Assembly (NCBI GenBank): GCA_041918615.1
Contig: JAYRVH010000077.1
Span: forward strand, 310,001-374,000
DNA from: JAEUJM01 sp041918615
GTDB lineage: Bacteria; Actinomycetota; Acidimicrobiia; Acidimicrobiales; DATDAH01
Length of the DNA: 64,000 nucleotides
Reading direction: 5' to 3'
Shown here: piece by piece, positions 49,035 to 57,116 of the stretch
How positions within the stretch are numbered: position 1 is the first letter of the stretch
Layout of the letters: the number at the start of each line of letters is the position of its first letter
The notes under the pieces: generated by a model
What the model saw: only the letters and a program-made list of their open reading frames with translations
Told to the model about the DNA's origin: nothing
Database searches by the model: none
Translations under genes and position numbers: made by a program

Positions 49035-49982
49035 TCACAGGGCGTCGAAGTCCAACAGTTCGAAGCAGGCCAGGTCGACCTCGTCCTGCGGGAGGCCGGG
49101 GATCTCCTCGCCCACGGCCACCGAGGCCTTGTCGGCACCGAACAGCACGAGGTTCAGGGGAGACGGGAGGAGGGAGCGCGGCACGGTGAGGCCACGGAAG
49201 GGCACGCGGTCGTTGAAGCCGACGTAGACCGCCGCCGGCGTGCGGTCGCGACGACAGGCGCGTGCCGTCACCGCCGACGCCGCATGCGCGCCGGGCCGCG
49301 CCGTGCGGGCGAAGAGCTTGAGCACGACGGTCACGGGGACGTGCTTGTGGACCGTCTTGGTGGTCACCGCCATGACCTCTGGGCTGACGTGCACCCGGTA
49401 GGTGGCCGCGGGGCTGGCGAGGCGCCACCGGAGGACCTCGAGTGACCAGCGCTGGGACCAGCCCTCCGTGGACCCCCCGTCGATCGACGCCGCCAGCGCG
49501 GCGAACTCGTCGCTCGCCAGCCAGTCGGGCGACACGTCATGGGTCGTGACACCGCGTCCGCCCGGTCGGTTGGGACGCACGACCACCGGGAGCGGGCCCA
49601 CGTAGCCGATGCCGGTGCGCCCGAGGGTGAGCGCGGTGGACGACTCGTTCGTCACCCCGAAGCCGGCGACCGCGCCCCTGCGACCGATCTCGCGGATGCC
49701 CCGTCGAAGTAGGGCGAGGAAGTGCGCTCTGCCCGCGCCCGTCCTCGTCACCCCGTTCACCCCCACGCAGAAGTCGGCCACTTCGTCACGTCGGCACCAC
49801 TGTTGGGGCAGCAGGGCGAAGTGGGCCACCCGCTGGCCCTGCCGGTCGACGCTCTCCTGGATGGCCGGCCCACACGGGTTGGCCTCGTAGAGCCACGGGA
49901 GGTAGTCGGGGTCACCGAAGCAGTCCCGATCGGGGTGCTCGGCGGCGAGTAGCTCCGCGGTGGCTGCGAGGTCGTCGGTCAT
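49035..49982 (-). CDS. Unknown protein, paralogue B of a tandem pair (acetyltransferase-like)
   Basis: A 315-residue paralogue of the neighbouring protein: CFGDPDYLPWLYEANPCGPAI, VAHFALLPQQW, GAGRAHFLALLRRGIRE, GVTNESST, VPVTVVLKLF and the same final FELLDFDAL. The shared C-terminal motif at the very end suggests a functional site or a docking tail. ATG 49982 overlaps the GT39-like stop (ATGA), so it is coupled to the glycosyltransferase. Ten bases separate it from paralogue A. Confidence 0.65.
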   Translation of the reverse strand: MTDDLAATAELLAAEHPDRDCFGDPDYLPWLYEANPCGPAIQESVDRQGQRVAHFALLPQQWCRRDEVADFCVGVNGVTRTGAGRAHFLALLRRGIREIGRRGAVAGFGVTNESSTALTLGRTGIGYVGPLPVVVRPNRPGGRGVTTHDVSPDWLASDEFAALAASIDGGSTEGWSQRWSLEVLRWRLASPAATYRVHVSPEVMAVTTKTVHKHVPVTVVLKLFARTARPGAHAASAVTARACRRDRTPAAVYVGFNDRVPFRGLTVPRSLLPSPLNLVLFGADKASVAVGEEIPGLPQDEVDLACFELLDFDAL

Positions 49983-51367
49983 GTCGGTGCCACCGACGCG
50001 CGGGGCTGCGGCGAGCGTGTCTTGCGAGTTCGGCGGGACCAGCGCAGGCCTGCATCGAGGGCGATCCCCGCGAGCACCGCTAGGCCCACGTCGACCGGGA
50101 AGCGGTACCTCGTCACCCCGATGGCCACGGCGGCGGTGAAGGTCACGAGCACGGCGAGGCTCACGAAGGGCAGGATCGGCACCCCTCGACGGCGGAGCAC
50201 CACCAGGCCGACGATGCCCAGGGCGAGCATCTCGTAGTACATGACGAGCCCCACGGTGGAGATGGCACGGCCCCGGTCCTCGATCACGGTGTCGAGATCG
50301 ATGCTCTGCGCGGGTCGGTAGACGCCCCACAGGCGGCCGACACGCGCCATCGACACGACCGCGGCCCGCCCCGGTCGCGATCTGATGTAGTCGAGCCCCC
50401 GATGGAGCCCGACGTTGGCGGCCGTCGACTCGTCGTCGTCGCCGAGGAAGGCGATCCCCTGCCGGGCGACCAGCTCGAGGTCGGGGTGGGGCTTGCCCAT
50501 CTCGGGGAGCTCCGACCGGTTGGGGAACGCGCACGCACCACTCCAGTAGCCGAGGAGCGGCCCGTCGTAGGTCTGGTCGCAGTTCGCCTGCGGCAGGACG
50601 CCGGCAGCGCCGTAGGACAGGAAGACGGGCTCGTCGAACCGCGCCAGGTTGTACGCGATCCACGGGCTGACGACGGCCGCATACGCCAGGCCGGCGGCGA
50701 CCACCAGCACGGCCCGTCGGCGCCAGGTCGCCGCCGGAAGCGCGATCACCAGCGGGACGACGAGGAACAGCAGCAGGTTCGAGGCCTCGGCGCGGGTGAG
50801 CGCCGCGAGCGCGATCGCCCCGCCCAGCGCCGCGGCCCGACGAGGGTCACCGGCGTCCCAGAGCCGATAGGCCGCGAAGAGCACGAGCGCGATCGTCACC
50901 CCGTACAACGGCTCGGAGAGAACCAACCCGTCATTCACCCAGACGATCGGGTACACGGCCGCCAGCACCGCGGCGATCAGCCCGGCCCGGTCACCGGCTC
51001 CCGGGCCACCGGCCAGTCGACGGGCGAGCAGACCGACCAGGGCAACGGTCGCCGCACCGGCGAGACACGACACGACCCGGTGGGCGAGCGGGCTGTCGAG
51101 CCCGAGGACGGACGGGATGGCCAGGTAGATCGAATAGAGCGGCGGGTGGTGCGCAGCCTGCACGTTGGTGTCCGCGTGGAGCCACGTGATCGGATTGACG
51201 AACCCGTCGCCCCGACTGATCGCCTGCGCCTGGTAGTGGAAGTAGAAGCCGTCGCCGCCCGGTTCACCGTTGCCCTCGAAGGCCACCGCGTAGACGAGGC
51301 GGAGCACCAGCGCGCCCGCGGTCACGAGGCCGAGCCGGGCGGGGAAGCCCCGCAGGCGCTCACCCAC
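49979..51367 (-). CDS. GT39/ArnT-like membrane glycosyltransferase, copy 1
   Basis: A 462-residue protein with about ten hydrophobic segments. The first periplasmic loop has GDGFYFHYQAQAISRGDGFVNP and AAHHPPLYSIYL (the acidic residue and HHPP motif of GT-C enzymes), then WVNDGLVLSEPLY. GT39 enzymes move sugars from polyprenyl-phosphate carriers onto proteins or lipids outside the membrane. Closely related to the next gene, with shared AGVLPQANCD and LGYWS blocks. Overlaps it by eight bases. Confidence 0.82.
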   Translation of the reverse strand: MGERLRGFPARLGLVTAGALVLRLVYAVAFEGNGEPGGDGFYFHYQAQAISRGDGFVNPITWLHADTNVQAAHHPPLYSIYLAIPSVLGLDSPLAHRVVSCLAGAATVALVGLLARRLAGGPGAGDRAGLIAAVLAAVYPIVWVNDGLVLSEPLYGVTIALVLFAAYRLWDAGDPRRAAALGGAIALAALTRAEASNLLLFLVVPLVIALPAATWRRRAVLVVAAGLAYAAVVSPWIAYNLARFDEPVFLSYGAAGVLPQANCDQTYDGPLLGYWSGACAFPNRSELPEMGKPHPDLELVARQGIAFLGDDDESTAANVGLHRGLDYIRSRPGRAAVVSMARVGRLWGVYRPAQSIDLDTVIEDRGRAISTVGLVMYYEMLALGIVGLVVLRRRGVPILPFVSLAVLVTFTAAVAIGVTRYRFPVDVGLAVLAGIALDAGLRWSRRTRKTRSPQPRASVAPT

Positions 51368-52733
51368 GAGCAGGCTCGACGCTCGACGACCCGCCCGCCG
51401 TGGGTCGCGAACGCCCCGACCACCACCGGATCACCTGATCGGCCACCACGCCCGCCAGCACGGCCATGGCCACCTCGACCGGCATCCGGTAGCGGGTCAC
51501 GGGTATGGCGGCGGCCGCCACCACCGTCACCAGGACCGCCATGCTCACGAGAGGAAGGATGGGGACACGTCGCCGGCGGAGCAGCACCAACCCCGCCACC
51601 GCGACGGCCACGGACTCGTAGAACGTGATGAGGGCGACACGGGCGAGCAGGAGGCCACGACCCTCACCCACGGCGTCGATCTCCACCTGTTGGCCAGGCC
51701 GGAAGAGCCCCCACATCCGCCCCACCCGCGCCGCGACCACCACCGGAAGCCGACCACGATGGTCGCTCATGTACTGCAGCCCCCGCTTCTGGCCGAGTGC
51801 GGCCGCCTCGGACTCGTCGCCGAACTGGGAGGCGTAGATCTCGGCGCAACGGGCACGGTCGCGCAGGCACTCCTGGGCCGAGGGGCCGATCGTCTCGTCG
51901 GGGAAGGAGCAACTCGGCGACCAGTAGCCGAGGAAGACACCTGAGTAGGTGAGGTCGCAGTTGGCCTGCGGAAGAACGCCCGCCAGGCCGTACGACAGCG
52001 TGACCGGCTCCTCGAAGCGATACAGGTTGTGGGCCACCCAGGGCGCCATCACCACGCTCCCGGCGGCCAGCACCACGGCGACGAGGGACAGCCGCTGGCG
52101 CCGATCGAGCGCCCGGCAGACCAGGACGAGCGGGATCGCCAACAGGACGAACAGGGCCAGCGCTTCGGCCCGGGCCAGGGTGGCCAGCCCGATGGCGCCC
52201 CCGAGGAACATCGCCTCGCGGGGCCGCGGGTCCTGCCACAGCCGGTAGGCCGCGAGCAGCGTCAGGGCGATCGTGAGCGCATAGAGCGGCTCGGAGAGCA
52301 GCAGGCCGTCGTTGGCCCACATGTTGGGGTACATAGCGGCCGCGGTGGCGGCCAGCAGGCCGGCCCGCTCCCCCGCCACCCGCCGCCCGACGAGGCCGAT
52401 CACCACCACGGCCGCGGCCCCCAGCACGCACGTGGCGAGCCGGAGTGACTGGGGACTGGTGCCCACGACCTTCGACATCACGGCCAGGAACACCGGATAG
52501 AGCGGGGGGTGATGCGCGGCCTGGAGCTTCAGGTCGAAGACCTGGAAGATGATCGGATCGATGAAGCCCTCGCCGTCGGCGACGGCGATGCCCTGCCCGT
52601 AGAAGTAGACGGCGTCGCCCGCCGGAGGATTGCCGCCCTGGGAGACCAGGGTGTGGGCGACGCGAAGGGCCAGCGCGGCTGCGCCGACCAACGCCAGCCT
52701 GATCCGAAACGCTGATCGGGTGGCGTCGGGCAC
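51360..52733 (-). CDS. GT39/ArnT-like membrane glycosyltransferase, copy 2
   Basis: A 457-residue paralogue of copy 1. GDAVYFYGQGIAVADGEGFIDP, AAHHPPLYPVFL, WANDGLLLSEPLY, AGVLPQANCDLTY and LGYWSPSCSF line up directly. It carries an additional Cys-bearing loop (QECLRDRARC). GTG 52733 is chosen because TACGAT lies eight bases upstream; ATG 52775 would add 14 residues. It is the first gene of a four-gene minus-strand unit with copy 1 and paralogues B and A. Confidence 0.82.
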   Translation of the reverse strand: MPDATRSAFRIRLALVGAAALALRVAHTLVSQGGNPPAGDAVYFYGQGIAVADGEGFIDPIIFQVFDLKLQAAHHPPLYPVFLAVMSKVVGTSPQSLRLATCVLGAAAVVVIGLVGRRVAGERAGLLAATAAAMYPNMWANDGLLLSEPLYALTIALTLLAAYRLWQDPRPREAMFLGGAIGLATLARAEALALFVLLAIPLVLVCRALDRRQRLSLVAVVLAAGSVVMAPWVAHNLYRFEEPVTLSYGLAGVLPQANCDLTYSGVFLGYWSPSCSFPDETIGPSAQECLRDRARCAEIYASQFGDESEAAALGQKRGLQYMSDHRGRLPVVVAARVGRMWGLFRPGQQVEIDAVGEGRGLLLARVALITFYESVAVAVAGLVLLRRRRVPILPLVSMAVLVTVVAAAAIPVTRYRMPVEVAMAVLAGVVADQVIRWWSGRSRPTAGGSSSVEPARG

Positions 52734-52741
52734 AGGGAGCG

Positions 52742-52747
52742 ATCGTA
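52742..52747 (-). promoter_or_regulatory. Predicted -10 (TACGAT) of the GT39 unit
   Basis: Eight bases upstream of GTG 52733. Confidence 0.38.
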
Positions 52748-52790
52748 CCGTGGCCCTGCGCCCGGCCCGGTGCATCGGCGGGCAGCTGCG

Positions 52791-54236
52791 TCAGCCCTCC
52801 GGCTGACCGGTCGGCGTCCGCCGTTGTTGGCCGGGAACCCGCACGGGCACCAGGTCGGGCACCGGGGGTCGGTCGGGGTAACTCGCCAGCAGCGCGCCGA
52901 GCCGACCGCGGAGCGCGTCCTGCTCCGGGGTGATGAACGGCGGGTTGTTGATCACGTAGGCGAAGGTGAGCGCATCGCCGCCCTGGGTGAGGTCGACGAC
53001 GCCCGCCAGCGCCCGGACGTGGTTGAGCGATCCGGTCTTCGCGTGCAGGCGGCCTTCGAGGGGGGTGTCGGCGAACGAGGCCAGGGTGCCTGGCTGACCT
53101 CCCGTCGCCAGCGCACCGATCAGGTCCGGGTTGGCTTCGAGGGTCCGGACCAACGTGTCGCACGTGAGCCGGTTCGCGTCCGACAGCCCCGAGCCGTCGA
53201 CCGTGTCCGACGCTTCCGAGGCGACCCCCGCCTCGGCGAGGGCCTGCTCGACCGCAGCCGCGCCCGCAACCGTCGAGCCCTCGCCCGAGGTGGCGAAGCC
53301 AACCTCGCGGAGCACCAGCTCGGCCGTCTGGTTGTCGCTGAAGGTCAACATCTCACCGAGGATGCGGGGAAGCTTCTTCGAGCGCTTTCCCGCAATCTCC
53401 ACGGCACCGGCGGGAGCGGTCCCGGCTGACGGCGGCGCCGCGACATCGACCCCACGCTGGCGCAGGAGCAACGTGAAGGTGGCCGCGGCCCGGGTGGTCG
53501 GGTCGGCTGCCGGCCGCAGGGGGGCCGCGGGGTCGCCGGCATTGGGGAAGCTCTCGAAACCGTCGTCGACCGAGAGGGCCGACAGCGGGCCCGTCTGGTT
53601 CTGTTCGATGTATCGCGAGGGCCAGTCGGCGACGTACCGGTTGGACGAGTACCGACCGTCGTCGCCGACGACGCCACCCCCGACGCTGGTCACGCCGGCC
53701 GCGACCACGGCGTCGGCCAGCTCCTCGAGGCGCGTGTGGGCCTGGTCCTGCGCCGGCGAGGTCGCCGCATACGCATCGGTGGTGAGCACCGGGTCGCCGC
53801 CGCCCACCAGGTAGAGATCGCCGCCCACCACGCCGCCCACCGGCTCGGCCGCCGCCTGGGCACTCGTGCGGTAACGGAAGTCGGCGCCGAGCGCGGCCAG
53901 CGCGGCGGCGGCGGTGAGGACCTTCTCGGTGGACGCCGGCGTGACCGCATCGTCGGAACGGTGACCGATGATCGGACGCCCGTCAGCCTCGACCACGAGG
54001 CAACTTTCGGCGGGGAGCACGCCGGCGAGCCCATCGAGCCCCCCGCGCAACCGGCTGTCCGCGCCGGCCTGCGAAGCCAGGTCGGGGACGCGGCGGGCCG
54101 AGAGCACCGGGGTGACCGGTGCGGCCGCGTCGCCGCCCTCCTGGGTCTCGGCGGTGCCGGCATCGACCACCAGCGCAGCGACGAGGCAGCCGACGATCAC
54201 GAGGATCAGCAGGATCGGCAGGACCAGCCGCTTCAC
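52791..54236 (-). CDS. dacB: D-alanyl-D-alanine carboxypeptidase, PBP4 (DacB) type
   Basis: A 481-residue S13 peptidase. Signal anchor at residues 3-24 (LVLPILLILVIVGCLVAALVV). Active-site motifs: PASTEK (Ser102, Lys105), SDN in LTFSDNQTAE, and KTG in HAKTGSLNHV. The large insertion typical of PBP4 lies between SxxK and SxN (GGDLYLVGGGDPVLT, VGGGVVGDD). It trims peptidoglycan stem peptides outside the membrane. GTG 54236 overlaps the stop of the acyl-CoA synthetase subunit. Confidence 0.93.
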   Translation of the reverse strand: MKRLVLPILLILVIVGCLVAALVVDAGTAETQEGGDAAAPVTPVLSARRVPDLASQAGADSRLRGGLDGLAGVLPAESCLVVEADGRPIIGHRSDDAVTPASTEKVLTAAAALAALGADFRYRTSAQAAAEPVGGVVGGDLYLVGGGDPVLTTDAYAATSPAQDQAHTRLEELADAVVAAGVTSVGGGVVGDDGRYSSNRYVADWPSRYIEQNQTGPLSALSVDDGFESFPNAGDPAAPLRPAADPTTRAAATFTLLLRQRGVDVAAPPSAGTAPAGAVEIAGKRSKKLPRILGEMLTFSDNQTAELVLREVGFATSGEGSTVAGAAAVEQALAEAGVASEASDTVDGSGLSDANRLTCDTLVRTLEANPDLIGALATGGQPGTLASFADTPLEGRLHAKTGSLNHVRALAGVVDLTQGGDALTFAYVINNPPFITPEQDALRGRLGALLASYPDRPPVPDLVPVRVPGQQRRTPTGQPEG

Positions 54237-55711
54237 GGCGCCGAGAGCCCTCGGCGCTGGCGGTAACGCGCGTCGTGCCACAGGTGGGCCAAGGCCGTGA
54301 CTGCCCGGTTGGACGACGCGTAGCAGAGCCGTCCGGTGGCCCGCACCGCGGCAGGACCGGCGTTGGCCGGATCGGTGACCCCCAGCTCGGTGGCGGTGAG
54401 GATCGGCTTGCCGGTGGCGTCGGAGATGTCGGCGGCGGCCTGCGCGAACCGGGCGTCCTGGCGCTCGTGGTAGGCGACGATCCGCTCGAGGCCGTGACCG
54501 GGGTAGAAGGGCCCATCGCGCTCGAGACGCGCCTGGTTGGCCTGGATGCCGAGTCCGAGGAAGATCACGGCATCGACCTCGTCGTGGGAGGCGACCATCG
54601 CGAGCACCTCGGGAATGGTGTCACGGGTCTCGCCGCCCGCGAGGTCGACCGGGTTGCTGCGGCTCCAACGCGGTGGCAACTCGGCGTCGACCGCCCGCCG
54701 GAGGTCGTCGGGCAGCGTGAGCAGTTCGAGGTCGGTGCCGGCGATGGCATCGGCCGTCACGACCCCCCAGCCGCCGGCGGTGGTGAAGACCACCGTGCGC
54801 GGGCCCCGAGGCGCCGGCTGGGTGGCGAAGGTGGCTGCGGCCTCGAACGCCTCCTCGACGGTGGCCGCCCGGGTCACCCCCGCTTGTCGGCGCGCACCGT
54901 CGAACACGGCGTCGTCGGTGGCCAGCGAGCCGGTGTGGCTCGCCGCGGCGCGTGCCCCGCCGGCGGTGGCTCCACCCTTGACGATCACGAGGGGCTTGCG
55001 ACGTGCCACCGAGCGGAGACGCTCGAAGTAGTGCCGCCCGTCCACGATGCCCTCCAGGTAGGCGAGCCCCACCTTCGTCTGGGGGTCGTCCGCGTAGAAG
55101 TCGAGGTAGTCGGGCACGGTCACTGCCGCCGAGTTCCCGGCGCTGATGGCGCGGCTGATCCCGATGCCGCTGTGTTTGGCGTAGTTCATGAACGACGACA
55201 CGAAGTTGCCCGACTGGCTGGCCACCCCGATGTGGCCGACGGGCGGGTACGGCGCCACGATCTGGGCACAGAGCTTCGACGGTGGCGACACCACGCCCTG
55301 CCCGTTCGGACCGGCGAGGAGGATGCCGACCTCGTCGGCGACCGCCACCAGTTCCGCCTCGCTCGCTCGGCCCTCGTCGCCGGACTCCCCGTACCCGGCG
55401 GACGCGACGAAGGCGGCCCGCACCCCCTTGCGGGCGCAGGCTCGCAACAGCTCGAGGTTGGCGGCCGCCGGGGTGCAGATGAAGACGAGGTCGGCGGCAC
55501 CGTCGGCGATGTCGTCCACCGACGCGACACAGTCGATGCCGAGCACCTGGGAGCCGTCGCGGTTCGTGGCGAACACCCGACCCTCGTAACCGGCGGCGAG
55601 GATGTTGTGCAGGCAGACGAACCCGAACTTGCCCGGATGGGTCGAGGCGCCGGCGACGATCACGCCGCGAGGCTCGAAGAGCGCCCGGAACTGCGCTGCG
55701 GTCGGGGCCAT
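54233..55711 (-). CDS. NDP-forming acyl-CoA synthetase, alpha subunit
   Basis: A 492-residue protein: an N-terminal CoA-binding Rossmann domain (FEPRGVIVAGASTHPGKFGF), succinyl-CoA-synthetase-like domains (AGPNGQGVVSP, SQSGNFVSSFMNYA) and the ligase-CoA domain with the phospho-His in AAASHTGSLA. NDP-forming synthetases interconvert acyl-CoA plus ADP with acid plus ATP. The ATP-grasp part is in the next gene, joined by a TGATG overlap. Acyl chain specificity is not evident. Confidence 0.9.
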   Translation of the reverse strand: MAPTAAQFRALFEPRGVIVAGASTHPGKFGFVCLHNILAAGYEGRVFATNRDGSQVLGIDCVASVDDIADGAADLVFICTPAAANLELLRACARKGVRAAFVASAGYGESGDEGRASEAELVAVADEVGILLAGPNGQGVVSPPSKLCAQIVAPYPPVGHIGVASQSGNFVSSFMNYAKHSGIGISRAISAGNSAAVTVPDYLDFYADDPQTKVGLAYLEGIVDGRHYFERLRSVARRKPLVIVKGGATAGGARAAASHTGSLATDDAVFDGARRQAGVTRAATVEEAFEAAATFATQPAPRGPRTVVFTTAGGWGVVTADAIAGTDLELLTLPDDLRRAVDAELPPRWSRSNPVDLAGGETRDTIPEVLAMVASHDEVDAVIFLGLGIQANQARLERDGPFYPGHGLERIVAYHERQDARFAQAAADISDATGKPILTATELGVTDPANAGPAAVRATGRLCYASSNRAVTALAHLWHDARYRQRRGLSAP

Positions 55712-56385
55712 CAGGCGACACCGTCCAGGCCCGGCCCGGTGCCGTCGAGCTCGACCAGGGCGTCGACCGCCACCGGCCTGCCCTCGTGGACGATGAGCGG
55801 GTTCAGGTCGGCCGAGACGATGTCGGGCCGGGCGATCGCGGCGGCCGAGAGCCCGGTGAGCACATCGACGAGGGCCTCGCGGTCCACCTCGGGCTCGCCC
55901 CGGAACGGCCCGAGCAGTGCCTGGGTGTGGAGCTGCTCGATCATCTCGGTGGCATCGACCCGCTCGATCGGCACGAGGCGGAAGGCCACGTCGGCCAACG
56001 CCTCGGCAAGCACGCCCCCGACGCCGAGCATCACCGTCATGGCGAACTGCGGATCACGCTGGAGGCCGGCGATCAACTCGCGGTTCCCGGACACCATGGG
56101 GGCGATCAGGACGCCGACCTCACCGTCGTCGGGCCGGGCGGCGGCCAAGAGCGCGGTGGCCGCGCGCTCCACGGCGCTGGCGTCGGCCAACCCGAGGCGC
56201 ACGAGGCCGCGCTCGGTCTTGTGCGCGATGTTGTCGCCGCACAACTTGGCGACGACCGGGAACCCGATCTGCTCGGCCGCGGCGACGGCCCCCGAGGCAT
56301 CGACGGCCACGGCCTCGGCGACCATCGGCACACCGTGGGCGGCGAGGAGCTTCTTGGACTCCGATTCGGACAACGTGGGGGGCAT
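55711..56385 (-). CDS. NDP-forming acyl-CoA synthetase, ATP-grasp beta subunit
   Basis: A 224-residue ATP-grasp_5 domain. It opens SESESKKLLAAHGVPM, then FPVVAKLCGDNIAHKTERGLVRLGL (ATP-binding Lys, in part), QRDPQFAMTVMLGVGGVLAE and a C-terminal ADLNPLIVHEGRPVAVDALVEL. It completes the alpha subunit. ATG 56385 is preferred because TAACGT lies seven bases upstream; a GTG three codons earlier overlaps that element. It is the first gene of the unit that continues through the alpha subunit to dacB. Confidence 0.9.
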   Translation of the reverse strand: MPPTLSESESKKLLAAHGVPMVAEAVAVDASGAVAAAEQIGFPVVAKLCGDNIAHKTERGLVRLGLADASAVERAATALLAAARPDDGEVGVLIAPMVSGNRELIAGLQRDPQFAMTVMLGVGGVLAEALADVAFRLVPIERVDATEMIEQLHTQALLGPFRGEPEVDREALVDVLTGLSAAAIARPDIVSADLNPLIVHEGRPVAVDALVELDGTGPGLDGVA

Positions 56386-56392
56386 CCGGCGC

Positions 56393-56398
56393 ACGTTA
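56393..56398 (-). promoter_or_regulatory. Predicted -10 (TAACGT) of the acyl-CoA synthetase unit
   Basis: Seven bases before ATG 56385. Confidence 0.38.
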
Positions 56399-56439
56399 CG
56401 TGACGCGACCTGGGCGATTCGGGGTCCGCGCCAACGCGG

Positions 56440-57054
56440 TCAAGGCTCCAGGGCGGCCCGGAAGAACTCACGGATGTGCTCGAGCCGCGCTTCGAGCGCC
56501 TCGGGTGAGCGGGGGTCGCGCCCGAGCATGCTCTCGATGACGGGCAGGTCGCTGAAGTAGCTCAACATGGCCCCGTAGCCGGTGAGCAGCAGCTGCTCGG
56601 GGTCGTGACGACGGAATTGCCCGGCGTCCATCTCGCGCTCGAAGAAGGCGGCCGCCCGCTCGAACTGCGGTCGCATGGCCGCACCGAGATCGATGCCGAG
56701 GTGCCCGCCGCTCTCGAGGAACTCACGGCGCAGGAGGCGAACGAACTCGGGGCTCTCCATGAAGAACCGGAACCCCGCCGTGAGACCCCGGTCGAGCAGG
56801 TTCCATCCCTGGCGATCGGTGTCGGCGACCGCCTCCTCGATGCGGAGGTACCACTCGGCGAGTGCGGTCTCGAACACCTCGCGGTACAGCGCGTGCTTGG
56901 ATTCGAAGTGGTAGAGCAGGCTCGGCCTCCGGATGCCGACGGCCTCGGCGATCTCGTTCAGCGCCGTTCCTTCGTAGCCGTGCTCTGCGAAGCATCGGCG
57001 CGCCTCGATGAGGATCGCCTCGCGAGTGGAAAGCGTCGCGAGGGAGTCTTCCAC
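56440..57054 (-). CDS. TetR-family regulator
   Basis: A 204-residue TetR protein. N-terminal DNA-binding domain: REAILIEARRCFAEHGYEGTALNEIAEAVGIRRPSLLYHFESKHALY in part. A helical C-terminal effector domain follows. GTG 57054 fits TACGCT six bases upstream. It lies upstream of the acyl-CoA synthetase genes in the same direction and divergent from the sulfatase gene; either may be its target, with an acyl-CoA as possible ligand. Confidence 0.88.
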   Translation of the reverse strand: MEDSLATLSTREAILIEARRCFAEHGYEGTALNEIAEAVGIRRPSLLYHFESKHALYREVFETALAEWYLRIEEAVADTDRQGWNLLDRGLTAGFRFFMESPEFVRLLRREFLESGGHLGIDLGAAMRPQFERAAAFFEREMDAGQFRRHDPEQLLLTGYGAMLSYFSDLPVIESMLGRDPRSPEALEARLEHIREFFRAALEP

Positions 57055-57060
57055 CCGGGC

Positions 57061-57066
57061 AGCGTA
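57061..57066 (-). promoter_or_regulatory. Predicted -10 (TACGCT) of the TetR gene
   Basis: Six bases before GTG 57054; supports that start over 57084. Confidence 0.38.
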
Positions 57067-57103
57067 CCGAGCCGGGTGGCCCACACCCCGGGGCGCGCTC
57101 GGC

Positions 57104-57109
57104 TAGACC
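57104..57109 (+). promoter_or_regulatory. Possible -10 (TAGACC) of the sulfatase gene
   Basis: Seven bases before GTG 57117; last base deviates from TAnnnT. Confidence 0.3.
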
Positions 57110-57116
57110 TTCGACG

